From contig JANRJI010000097.1 of NCBI GenBank assembly GCA_033764055.1, positions 57,019 through 121,018 of the forward strand: a stretch of 64,000 nucleotides of DNA, given 5' to 3'. This document shows positions 24,638 to 32,941 of the stretch, piece after piece. The translations under genes were made by a program, and so were the position numbers. The notes beneath the pieces were generated by a model. That model did no database searches. It was not told the DNA's origin and saw only the letters and a list, made by a program, of their open reading frames with translations. How positions within the stretch are numbered: the first letter of the stretch is position 1; the number at the start of each line of letters is the position of its first letter. This DNA is from Ga0077555 sp033764055 (GTDB lineage Bacteria; Pseudomonadota; Alphaproteobacteria; Rhizobiales; Hyphomicrobiaceae).

Positions 24638-26117
24638 CACTGGCGCCAACGGCGCTTTTGTCCACGAGGAAGGCCGTGCCGGCACGGGCCCGCGCGAGGA
24701 GATTCAGGCGGACTTGTGCATCATCGGCGCGGGCTCTGGCGGTCTCTCGCTCGCGGCTGGCACGGCGCAGCTCGGTCTCAAGGTCGTGCTCATCGAGCGT
24801 GGCAGGATGGGCGGCGACTGCCTCAACTACGGCTGCGTGCCGTCGAAGGCGATGATCGCGGCAGGGCGACGCGCGCAGCTGATGCGCACGTCGGCCCCGT
24901 TCGGGGTCCAGCCCGTCGATCCGCGGATCGACCATCGGCGCGTGCATGCGCACGTCCAGGAGGTGATTGCCGCGATTGCTCCGAACGACTCGGTCGAGAG
25001 GTTCACCGGCCTCGGCGTGCGGGTCATCCAGGCGCACGGCGCCTTCGTGGACAAGTCGACAGTCAAAGCGGGCAATACCTTGATCCGGGCGCGCCGGTTC
25101 TGCATCGCGACCGGGTCGTCGCCGTTGGTGCCGCCCATTCCGGGTCTCGATGCGGCGCCGCACTTCACGAACGAGACCGTCTTCGAGAACGACCAGCCCC
25201 TCGCCCATCTGATCGTCATCGGCGGCGGTCCGATCGGGATGGAGCTGGCTCAGGCACACCTGCGTCTCGGCAGCCGGGTGACCGTGCTCGAGGGGATGAA
25301 GGCGCTCGGCAAGGACGATCCGGAGCTGGCCGAGGTCGTGCTCCACAAGCTCCGGGGCGAAGGTCTCGACATTCGGGAGGCCGCAAAGGTCGAGCGCATC
25401 GAGAGCCGCATGGGGGCCGTCAAGGTGCACGTCGCCGGCCCAAACGGGCCGGAGGCGATCGAGGGGACGCACATTCTGGTGGCGACCGGCAGGAAGGCCA
25501 ACGTGGATGGTCTCAATCTGGAGGCGGCAGGCATCGCCTACGATCGCCGGGGCATCAAGGTCGGGCCGACGCTGACGACCAGCAACTCCAAGGTCTACGC
25601 CATCGGCGACGTCACCGGCGGCCTGCAGTTCACGCATGTCGCCAACTATCATGCCGGTATCGTGCTGAAGCGGCTGTGCTTCCGCCTTCCCGCCAAGGCT
25701 GGGACGGACCAGGTGCCGTGGGTCACCTATACCGACCCCGAGCTCGCCAACGTCGGCCTCACCGAGGACGAGGCACGCAAACGGCATGGGACGGTCAACG
25801 TCTATCGCTGGCCTTACCATGAAAACGACCGGGCCCAGGCCGAGCGCGCCACCGAGGGCTTCGTCAAGGTCGTAACCGACAAGAAGGACCGCATCCTCGG
25901 GGCGGCCATTGTCGGCGAGCACGCGGGCGAGCTCATTCAGATGTGGTCGCTGGCGCTGTCGAAATCGATGAAGATCACCGACATGGCCCAATGGATCTCG
26001 CCGTATCCGACCCTCAGCGAGGTCAACAAGCGAGCTGCATTGCGCTATTATGCCTCGAAGGCCGGCAGTCCCCTGGTCAGGAACCTGGTGTCGTTTCTGT
26101 CCCGGCTCGGCGGCTGA
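24624..26117 (+). CDS. FAD-dependent pyridine nucleotide-disulfide oxidoreductase (MerA/Lpd-like)
   Basis: A flavoprotein of 497 residues. The FAD-binding motif is GAGSGG at about 35-40. The redox-active disulfide lies in GGDCLNYGCVPSK (Cys 66 and 71), the NAD(P) motif is VIGGGPIGMELA, and VYAIGDVTGG is the second FAD motif. In the C-terminal dimer domain, where lipoamide dehydrogenases read HAHPTLSE with a catalytic His, this protein reads SPYPTLSE. The His is replaced by Tyr, as in mercuric reductases and many relatives of unknown substrate, so lipoamide is an unlikely partner. No N-terminal HMA domain or mercury cysteines are present. Pairing with VTT-type membrane proteins recurs in bacteria. 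Confidence 0.9.
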   Translation: MQKPSTGANGAFVHEEGRAGTGPREEIQADLCIIGAGSGGLSLAAGTAQLGLKVVLIERGRMGGDCLNYGCVPSKAMIAAGRRAQLMRTSAPFGVQPVDPRIDHRRVHAHVQEVIAAIAPNDSVERFTGLGVRVIQAHGAFVDKSTVKAGNTLIRARRFCIATGSSPLVPPIPGLDAAPHFTNETVFENDQPLAHLIVIGGGPIGMELAQAHLRLGSRVTVLEGMKALGKDDPELAEVVLHKLRGEGLDIREAAKVERIESRMGAVKVHVAGPNGPEAIEGTHILVATGRKANVDGLNLEAAGIAYDRRGIKVGPTLTTSNSKVYAIGDVTGGLQFTHVANYHAGIVLKRLCFRLPAKAGTDQVPWVTYTDPELANVGLTEDEARKRHGTVNVYRWPYHENDRAQAERATEGFVKVVTDKKDRILGAAIVGEHAGELIQMWSLALSKSMKITDMAQWISPYPTLSEVNKRAALRYYASKAGSPLVRNLVSFLSRLGG

Positions 26118-26198
26118 CCGTGCGGTAGGTGAGGCGGGTGCACCGGCTCGCAGGCTTGGAGCCGGCGCAGCCGTCTATCGCGAGGCGAAACGAGGACC

Positions 26199-27689
26199 GT
26201 GGAACAACCCGTCGGCAAGCCGGTTCAGCGGACCGTGGCGTCGCTTCTGCGGAACGGCGTGAGCCGTGCTGCGGGTAAGATGCCGGAGTTCGGCCTCTCG
26301 AAGAAGCTGCTGGTGCTGACGCTGCTCTTCGTGATGCTGGCCGAGGTGCTGATTTTCGTGCCCTCGGTCGCCAATTTCCGCATCAACTGGCTGATGGACC
26401 GGTTGATGGCCGCGCAGCTCGCCTCCCTTGCCGCCGAGGCGACGCCATCGGGCGACGTGCCCGAGCGGCTCAAGGCCGAGCTGCTACGCACCGCCCAGGT
26501 CAAGGCGGTCGCCATGAAGCGCAACGACCAGCGCCAGCTCATCCTGCAGCCCGAGAAGCCCGTCGCCATAGATCAAGTCTACGATCTTGCGCAACTCCGG
26601 CAAGGGGGGCTCGGCGAGCGTCTCGGCGCCATCGCAGACGCACTGGCGGTTCTGGTCTCGCGCCAGGAGCGCATGCTTCGCATCGTCGGCCAACCCGGCA
26701 ACGAGGCGGGCGAGCTGATCGAGATCGTGCTGCCGGAAGCGCCGCTGCGGCACGCCATGTGGGCTTTCGCGCTCAATATCCTGTGGCTGTCGATCATCAT
26801 CTCGGTAATCACGGCGGCACTGGTCTACATGGCGCTGAACGCGTTGCTCGTGCGGCCCATGATGCGGGTGGCGCGCAACATGGTGCGCTTTGCCGAGAAC
26901 CCGGAGGACCGGACCCGAATCATCGTGCCGTCCGACCGCCACGACGAGATCGGCCAAGCCGAGCGGGAGCTCGCTCACATGCAAACCGAGCTCGCCCAGC
27001 TGCTCAGTCAGAAGAGCCGTCTCGCCGCGTTGGGGCTCGCTGTGTCGAAGATCAACCACGACCTGAGGAACCTGCTCGCCAATACCCAGCTCCTGTCGGA
27101 CCGGCTCACATCCAGCCCGGACCCGACCGTGCAGCGCTTCGCTCCGAAGCTGATCGCGTCGCTCGACCGGGCGATCGCCTTCTGCAACGACACGTTGACG
27201 TTCGGCCGGGCCGCCGAGCGGCCGCCCGTGCGCAAACGCTTCCGGCTGGCAACGCTGGTTACGGAGGTCGGGGACGGTCTCGACCTGCCGCGCGAAGGCG
27301 GGGTCGGCTGGCAGGTGGACATTCCCGCCACACTGGAGCTCGCGGCTGACCAGGAGCACGTTTTCAGGGTGCTCAACAATCTCGTGCGCAATGCGGTTCA
27401 GGCGCTCGAGGGCCACAGCGGCGTCGCCAATCCGAGGGTCCATGTGTCAGCGGCAAGGACCTCCAGCGGCGTCCGCATCACGGTCGCCGACAACGGTCCA
27501 GGCGTTCCGCCGAAGGCACGTGAACGGATGTTCCAGGCTTTCCAGGGGTCTGTCCGCAAGGGCGGGACGGGGCTGGGTCTTGCCATCGCATACGAGCTGA
27601 TCGCAGCGCACGGTGGCACGCTGCGCCTCCTGGAAACGACGCCGGGAGCGACGTTCGAGATCGTCATCCCCGACGCGGAGGACGGCTGA
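26199..27689 (+). CDS. Membrane sensor histidine kinase (orphan)
   Basis: A 496-residue two-component sensor. The start is GTG 26199 with GAGGA three bases upstream. Two membrane helices (about 36-57 and 187-211) flank a periplasmic sensor region of about 130 residues. A HAMP-like linker follows, then the phosphoacceptor segment VSKINHDLRN with His at about 287. The ATPase domain has the N box NNLVRNAVQAL, G1 box DNGPGVP, and G2 box GTGLGLA. No response-regulator gene is in the window, so its partner is elsewhere. It is 82 bp downstream of the FAD oxidoreductase, on the same strand, and could read a state linked to that membrane unit. Confidence 0.92.
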   Translation: MEQPVGKPVQRTVASLLRNGVSRAAGKMPEFGLSKKLLVLTLLFVMLAEVLIFVPSVANFRINWLMDRLMAAQLASLAAEATPSGDVPERLKAELLRTAQVKAVAMKRNDQRQLILQPEKPVAIDQVYDLAQLRQGGLGERLGAIADALAVLVSRQERMLRIVGQPGNEAGELIEIVLPEAPLRHAMWAFALNILWLSIIISVITAALVYMALNALLVRPMMRVARNMVRFAENPEDRTRIIVPSDRHDEIGQAERELAHMQTELAQLLSQKSRLAALGLAVSKINHDLRNLLANTQLLSDRLTSSPDPTVQRFAPKLIASLDRAIAFCNDTLTFGRAAERPPVRKRFRLATLVTEVGDGLDLPREGGVGWQVDIPATLELAADQEHVFRVLNNLVRNAVQALEGHSGVANPRVHVSAARTSSGVRITVADNGPGVPPKARERMFQAFQGSVRKGGTGLGLAIAYELIAAHGGTLRLLETTPGATFEIVIPDAEDG

Positions 27690-27769
27690 GCCGGAGGTGC
27701 CTGGCCGGAACGAGGCGGCTTTGCTATGGCGCGTGCACCGTCGCATGGACCGCTTCGATCGCCGGCGGC

Positions 27770-29047
27770 TCAGTTCGCCCCCGCGTAGCGCTTCACGCGC
27801 ACCTCGCCGGTGATGGCGTGCCCGATCATGCCCTCCTCGCGGCAGACCCGCGAGATCACAGGTGCGATATCGCGCGAGGCACGGCGCGTCAGCCGCTCGT
27901 AGGTGACGATTTTCGTGAACTTGTGCACCGAGAGGCCGCCCGTGTAGCGCGCAGATCGCCCCGTGGGCAGTGTGTGATTGGTGCCGACGCCCTTGTCGCC
28001 GTAGGCGACGGTCGACGGCTCGCCTATGAACAGCGAGCCATAGCTCCTCAGCCGCTCCAGGTAATAGTCGTCACGGCCGGTCTGGATCTCGAGATGCTCG
28101 GGCGCGTACTCGTCCGATACGGCGATCGCCTCGTCGTCGCTGTCGACGACGATCACCTCGCCGAGGTCGGCCCAGGCCCTGCCCGCGTTCTCGCGCGTCG
28201 GCAGGTCGGGCAATTGCCGCTCGACCTCCTGCAGGACGGCCTCGCCGAGCTTGCGAGAGGTGGTGACGAGCCACGCCGGGCTGTCGGGGCCGTGCTCCGC
28301 CTGCCCCAGCAGGTCGGTCGCCACGATCGCCGGATCAGCCGTTTCGTCGGCGATGACCAGGATTTCCGTCGGCCCGGCGAGGAGGTCGATGCCGGCGATG
28401 CCAAATAGCTGGCGTTTGGCCTCTGCGACATAGGGATTGCCGGGGCCGGTGATCAGATCGGCTTTCCTCATGCCCACGAGCCCCATGGCCATGGCGGCAA
28501 GCGCCTGGGCGCCTCCCAGGCAGTAGATCTCGTCGGCGCCGGACCTATGCAGGGCATAGAGTGTCTGCGGATAGATGCCGTCGGCGCCACGCGGCGGGGC
28601 GCATCCGGTGATGTGACCGACGCCCGCCACTTTCGCGGTGCCGACGCTCATGATGGCGGCGGAGATCAGCGGGTATTTGCCGCCGGGAATGTAGCACCCG
28701 ACGTTCTCGATCGGGATCAGCCTCTGACCCAGCACAGCGCCGGGATAGAGCTCCACTTCGAACGCCTGGATGCTCTCCTTCTGCCGCTTGGCGAAGTCCT
28801 GCACATTCTTCAGGCAGACCTCGAAGTCCTCCTTGAAGACCTTCGAGAGCGTCCTCGACTTGGCGTCGATCTCGGCGGCGGACACCTTGAGCGGACCCTC
28901 CCACTTGTCGAGATCTTGGGCGTAGCGGCGGATGGCATCGTCACGGCTCTGCGCGATGTCGGTCAGCATCCGGCGCACCGTCTCCTCGACCTCGGCGCGG
29001 CGCTTCTGGACAGGGGCCGTCGCCTTCTTCAGATATTCGCGCGCCAC
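27770..29047 (-). CDS. Histidinol-dehydrogenase family enzyme, possibly sulfopropanediol dehydrogenase (HpsN-like)
   Basis: An NAD-dependent alcohol-to-acid dehydrogenase of 425 residues. The start is GTG 29047 with GGAGGAG upstream. Catalytic and metal residues of HisD are kept: GQAEHGPDS (Gln and His ligands), APEHLE (Glu-His base pair), the Asp in GDKGVGTNH, and a C-terminal His in EGMIGHA. However, the N-terminus starts AREYLKKA and the segment after NHTLPTG reads RSARYTGGLSVHKF, both closer to what I recall of HpsN than of histidine-biosynthetic HisD. No other his gene is near. A role on an organosulfonate or other diol is therefore at least as likely as histidine synthesis. Confidence 0.8.
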   Translation of the reverse strand: MAREYLKKATAPVQKRRAEVEETVRRMLTDIAQSRDDAIRRYAQDLDKWEGPLKVSAAEIDAKSRTLSKVFKEDFEVCLKNVQDFAKRQKESIQAFEVELYPGAVLGQRLIPIENVGCYIPGGKYPLISAAIMSVGTAKVAGVGHITGCAPPRGADGIYPQTLYALHRSGADEIYCLGGAQALAAMAMGLVGMRKADLITGPGNPYVAEAKRQLFGIAGIDLLAGPTEILVIADETADPAIVATDLLGQAEHGPDSPAWLVTTSRKLGEAVLQEVERQLPDLPTRENAGRAWADLGEVIVVDSDDEAIAVSDEYAPEHLEIQTGRDDYYLERLRSYGSLFIGEPSTVAYGDKGVGTNHTLPTGRSARYTGGLSVHKFTKIVTYERLTRRASRDIAPVISRVCREEGMIGHAITGEVRVKRYAGAN

Positions 29048-29122
29048 GTCATCTCCTCCGCCGCCGGTAGCTCCGTTCTGCCGCGACGGTAGGAGGGCCG
29101 CTTGCGAGGGTCAAGGCGAGCG

Positions 29123-29689
29123 CTACTTGCTCTTTCCCGTCGAGCCGGCGCCCGCTCCCGCCCCGGTGGCGGGCGAGCCCTCTTTCTGCATGTCCCTGGC
29201 CGTGGTCTCGTGCTGCTCGAGCACCGGCAGCGTCCGCTCTGCGAACGTGCGAAGGGCGTCATTCCTTCCCGTTTTGGAATAGTCGCGGAACAGGCCCACG
29301 GCCTCGCGATGCGCGGTCACCTGCGTGTCGATGAAGGCACGGTCGAAGTTGGCCGCGGTGGCCGCTTTGAGCCTGTCCATCTGAGCCTGATGCTTCGTGT
29401 CCATCTTGCTCGGAACGGTGATCCCTGCCTTCTGCGCGGCTGCCTTCAACTCCTCGTTCGCCTTCGTATGGTCCTTGATGAGGGTGCTGGCGAAGCTTTT
29501 GACGTCGTCGCGCTGCGCCTTGATGTTGGCAAGCTCGCTGGACTGGATCTCGAGCATGCCGCCGTTTGCGGCACCGGTCACGAATGTCCGGTCGGCGCCA
29601 GTGGCGGTCTTCTTGGCGTCCTGGGCGACGAGGGGCGACGCCAGGAGGGCCGCGGCGGCGGCGGCGGCGAGAGTTGTTCTGTTGATCAT
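29123..29689 (-). CDS. DUF4142 exported protein
   Basis: A 188-residue protein with a signal peptide (about 1-22, Ala-rich, ending LVAQD). A four-helix ferritin-like DUF4142 domain follows: FVTGAANGGMLEIQSSELA at its start, VKSFASTLIKDHTKANEEL in the middle, and ALRTFAERTLPVLEQHETTA near the end. The C-terminal tail is Gly/Ala-rich and low in complexity. Family members are periplasmic or outer-membrane associated with no established reaction. Start ATG 29689 is the first after which a good leader appears. It is 75 bp from the histidinol-dehydrogenase-family gene. Confidence 0.87.
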   Translation of the reverse strand: MINRTTLAAAAAAALLASPLVAQDAKKTATGADRTFVTGAANGGMLEIQSSELANIKAQRDDVKSFASTLIKDHTKANEELKAAAQKAGITVPSKMDTKHQAQMDRLKAATAANFDRAFIDTQVTAHREAVGLFRDYSKTGRNDALRTFAERTLPVLEQHETTARDMQKEGSPATGAGAGAGSTGKSK

Positions 29690-29777
29690 TGGTCGAGCCT
29701 CGCTGTTACGGTGGCCGGAAAACGGGCGAGATGCGCGCCGTGTTCCGGAGAGCGGAAGCGAGGGGCTCGTCAGCTCG

Positions 29778-30596
29778 TCAAGCGAGGCCGGCTTCGACCC
29801 GTTCGAGATGCGCGGCCAGCCGCCTGCCGCACTCGGCAGCGTGCGAGAACGGCAGTCCGTGCCGCGCATGCGGAATCATGGCGAGGTCGGCGTGTGGCAC
29901 AGCCTCGAGCAGGTCGATGCCCATGCGGGCGGTGACGAACGGGCTGCGGTCGGGCATCAGGATCAGCATCGGAGCTTTGATCCTGCCGAGCTGCGGCCCG
30001 AGGTCGGTGGCGGCCAGAAGCTCGCCGAGGCCCACGGTGACGTGCGCTGGCGACCGGTCCTGCACAGCCTGGTACCACTGCCGCTGAGCCGGCTCGATCG
30101 CCCCGTCGTGGAAACGCTTGTGCATCATGTCGGCGCTCCAGGCTTTCACACCCGGGTCCACGAAGGCCTTCCGCCAGCCCGGCACGTCGGCGATGGTGGC
30201 GCCGCGAAAGGCGGTGTTCGACACCGTCAACGAGGCGATGCGGTCGGGATGGCGGATGGCGGCATAGAGGGCGGCAGTGCCGCCGAAGCTCTCGCCGACG
30301 AGATGCACGGGGCCGTCATGGCCAGCGAGATCCACGATTTCCATCAGGTCGGCGAGCGCGCCGTCGAGGGTCCAGGCGTGGTCGACCGGTGGCACCGCCG
30401 ATTGGCCGTAGCCTCGGGTATCGAAGCGGATCACGGCATGCCCCGTTACGATCGATGGCAGCCACGCTGTCCACACGTGGCGGTCGGTGCCGATGCCGTG
30501 GTGGAAGACGACCGGGCGCCGCCCCTTCGACCAGGGTGCGACGAGGTCGATGATGTCGTAGGCGAGGCCAGTCTTGGTCAGCTTGGGTTCGGCCAT
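29778..30596 (-). CDS. Alpha/beta-fold hydrolase
   Basis: A 272-residue hydrolase resembling 3-oxoadipate enol-lactonases and C-C bond hydrolases; the substrate is unknown. The oxyanion motif is FHHGIGTDRHVW, then FDTRGYGQS, the nucleophile elbow VGESFGG (Ser at about 100), an Asp region LILMPDRSPFV, and a terminal IPHARHGLPF with the catalytic His. Start ATG 30596 has an AGGAG at ideal distance. It is divergent from the ABC transporter operon that starts at 30814, with 217 bp between them, so it may belong to the same catabolic programme, but there is no direct evidence. Confidence 0.85.
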   Translation of the reverse strand: MAEPKLTKTGLAYDIIDLVAPWSKGRRPVVFHHGIGTDRHVWTAWLPSIVTGHAVIRFDTRGYGQSAVPPVDHAWTLDGALADLMEIVDLAGHDGPVHLVGESFGGTAALYAAIRHPDRIASLTVSNTAFRGATIADVPGWRKAFVDPGVKAWSADMMHKRFHDGAIEPAQRQWYQAVQDRSPAHVTVGLGELLAATDLGPQLGRIKAPMLILMPDRSPFVTARMGIDLLEAVPHADLAMIPHARHGLPFSHAAECGRRLAAHLERVEAGLA

Positions 30597-30813
30597 CGGC
30601 GCGGGCTCCTGCAGGGTGTCAGGGCGGATCGCTACCGCCCCCATTCCGGGCGTCGAGATTTGTTGCCGGCGCCCGGTAAGTCAATTCCGGGATTGGAGCC
30701 TGGAGCGACTTGCCCTCGTCTTCCGTATTGTCTAGCAAGAGATCAAACGAAGGGACGACCCGTGGCGGGCGCGAGCGCTACGAACACGGGCGCCCAAGGG
30801 AGGAGTACTTGGT

Positions 30814-32895
30814 TTGCAGCACGGTCCAGCCGCCGCAATCGGATCAGACCGCATGCAACTGTCGATCGAGCAGCCCAGGAACGGGCGCGGCGAGGGCGGC
30901 CAACCCGTTCTCGAGATCGATGATCTGCATGTGCATTTCGTAACCTCGCACGGCACGGTGCGTGCCGTCGAAGGCGTGAGCTATGCGGTGCATCCCGGCG
31001 AGATGGTGGCGATCGTCGGCGAATCCGGTTCGGGCAAGTCGGTGTCTGCGCTTGCCGTGATGCGTTTGCTCCCGCCCAACTCGGCCCGTATCGTCAGAGG
31101 CTCCATCCGCTTCGAGGGTCGCTCGCTGCTGGATCTCGACGACGAGGGCATGCGCCAGGTGCGCGGCCGGTCGATCTCGATGATCTTCCAGGAGCCGATG
31201 ACCTCGCTCAATCCGGTGTTGACCATCGGCCTCCAGATCAAGGAGCCGCTGCTGATCCACCTCGGCATGACGGAGGCCGAGGCGACGGCGAGGGCGACCG
31301 AGCTGCTCACGCTGGTCGGGATCACCGATCCCGCAAGCCGGCTCGCGCAGTATCCGCACCAGCTGTCCGGCGGCATGCGCCAGCGGGTCATGATCGCCAT
31401 CGGTCTCGCGTGCAATCCGAAGCTGTTGATCGCCGATGAGCCGACGACGGCCCTCGACGTCACGATCCAGGCCCAGATCCTGGAGCTGATGAAGGACCTG
31501 TCGCGCCGCCTCGGCATCGCAGTCGTCATCATCACGCACAACCTCGGCATCGTGGCACGCTACGCCGACCGCGTGAACGTGATGTATGCCGCGCGCATCG
31601 TCGAGAGCGGCACCGCAGAGCGGGTGTTCGGGCGGCCGCTCCATCCTTATGCGCGGGGTCTGCTCTCGGCAGTGCCGCGTCTCGACCGGGGACGGGCGAC
31701 GAAGCTCGCCACCATCGATGGTGCGCCACCGAACTTGCTCAATCCGCCCGAAGGCTGCCGTTTCCGCCCTCGCTGTCGTTATGCTATCGACGCCTGTCTG
31801 CAAGTCCCTGCCTTCAGCGAGATCGAGGCCGACCACTTCGCTGCCTGTCACCGGACTGCCGAGATCGAGCATCTCGACCCCGCCGGGGCCGGGGTCGCGG
31901 CAGAGGGGGACGCGGGCGGCACGGACGGCAAGGTCATGCTCGACATCAAGCATGCGAGCAAGTTCTTCCCGGTCGGTGGTGGGCTGTTCGGCGGTCAGGC
32001 GAAGCTGGTCCGCGCCGTCAACGATGTTTCGCTCACCGTGAAGCGCGGCGAGACTCTGGGGCTCGTCGGCGAGTCGGGCTGCGGGAAGTCGACCCTCGGC
32101 CGTCTGGTGCTGCGTCTCGACGATCCGACCGCCGGAGAGATCCTGTTCGATGGGGTGGATCTCGCCCCGCTGAAGCGCAACGAGATGATCGCCATCCGGC
32201 GCAAGATGCAGGTCATCTTCCAGGATCCCTACTCGTCGTTGAACCCGCGCATGACGGTCGGCCAGATCATCGGCGAGCCGATGCGGGTGCACGCCATCCT
32301 GCCGAAGGACAAGATCGATGACCGGGTGGCGGAGCTGCTGCAACTCGTCGGACTCTTCCCCTACATGGCGCTGCGCTACCCTCACGAGCTGTCGGGCGGA
32401 CAGCGCCAGCGGGTCGGCATCGCGCGCGCGCTCGCGGTCAATCCGGAGGTGATCGTCTGCGACGAGGCGGTGTCCGCCCTCGACGTATCGATCCAGGGGC
32501 AGGTGATCAACCTGCTCGAGGATCTGCAACGCAAGCTCGGGCTCACGTATCTCTTCATCGCGCACGACCTCGCTGTGGTTCGCCACATCTCGACGCGGGT
32601 CGCGGTGATGTATCTCGGGCGAATCGTCGAGCTCGCGGATTCAGGCGAGCTGTTCGCCAATCCGAAGCACCCCTACACTCAGGCCCTGCTTGCTGCCGCG
32701 CCGGTGCCCGATCCCGTGATCGAGCGCACCCGGCCGCGAACCATCATTCGCGGCGAGCTGCCGAGTCCGCTCAATCCCCCCTCGGGATGTGTGTTTCACC
32801 CGCGATGCCCGCTCGCCACCGAGGACTGCAAGAAGGCGGTCCCGGCTCAGCGGGAGTTGGCACCGGGTCATGTCGTCGCCTGCATTCACGCTTGA
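30814..32895 (+). CDS. Fused ABC transporter ATPase (DppD-DppF type)
   Basis: Two nucleotide-binding domains in one 693-residue chain, energising import of peptides or other organic solutes at the inner membrane. Half one (about 30-330) has Walker A GESGSGKS, signature LSGGMRQRV and Walker B LLIADEP, then the oligopeptide-type C-terminal cysteine region. Half two (about 375-690) has GESGCGKS, LSGGQRQRV, VIVCDEA and its own Cys-rich tail (GCVFHPRCP). The start is probably TTG 30814, which lies 8 nt after an AGGAG; ATG 30853 is an alternative without a site. It is the first gene of a five-gene operon with two binding proteins and two permeases. Confidence 0.94.
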   Translation: MQHGPAAAIGSDRMQLSIEQPRNGRGEGGQPVLEIDDLHVHFVTSHGTVRAVEGVSYAVHPGEMVAIVGESGSGKSVSALAVMRLLPPNSARIVRGSIRFEGRSLLDLDDEGMRQVRGRSISMIFQEPMTSLNPVLTIGLQIKEPLLIHLGMTEAEATARATELLTLVGITDPASRLAQYPHQLSGGMRQRVMIAIGLACNPKLLIADEPTTALDVTIQAQILELMKDLSRRLGIAVVIITHNLGIVARYADRVNVMYAARIVESGTAERVFGRPLHPYARGLLSAVPRLDRGRATKLATIDGAPPNLLNPPEGCRFRPRCRYAIDACLQVPAFSEIEADHFAACHRTAEIEHLDPAGAGVAAEGDAGGTDGKVMLDIKHASKFFPVGGGLFGGQAKLVRAVNDVSLTVKRGETLGLVGESGCGKSTLGRLVLRLDDPTAGEILFDGVDLAPLKRNEMIAIRRKMQVIFQDPYSSLNPRMTVGQIIGEPMRVHAILPKDKIDDRVAELLQLVGLFPYMALRYPHELSGGQRQRVGIARALAVNPEVIVCDEAVSALDVSIQGQVINLLEDLQRKLGLTYLFIAHDLAVVRHISTRVAVMYLGRIVELADSGELFANPKHPYTQALLAAAPVPDPVIERTRPRTIIRGELPSPLNPPSGCVFHPRCPLATEDCKKAVPAQRELAPGHVVACIHA

Positions 32896-32941
32896 CCGGC
32901 CTGCCCCGAAGAGGGCACCGCTCGTCTCTCCAGGAGGAAGC

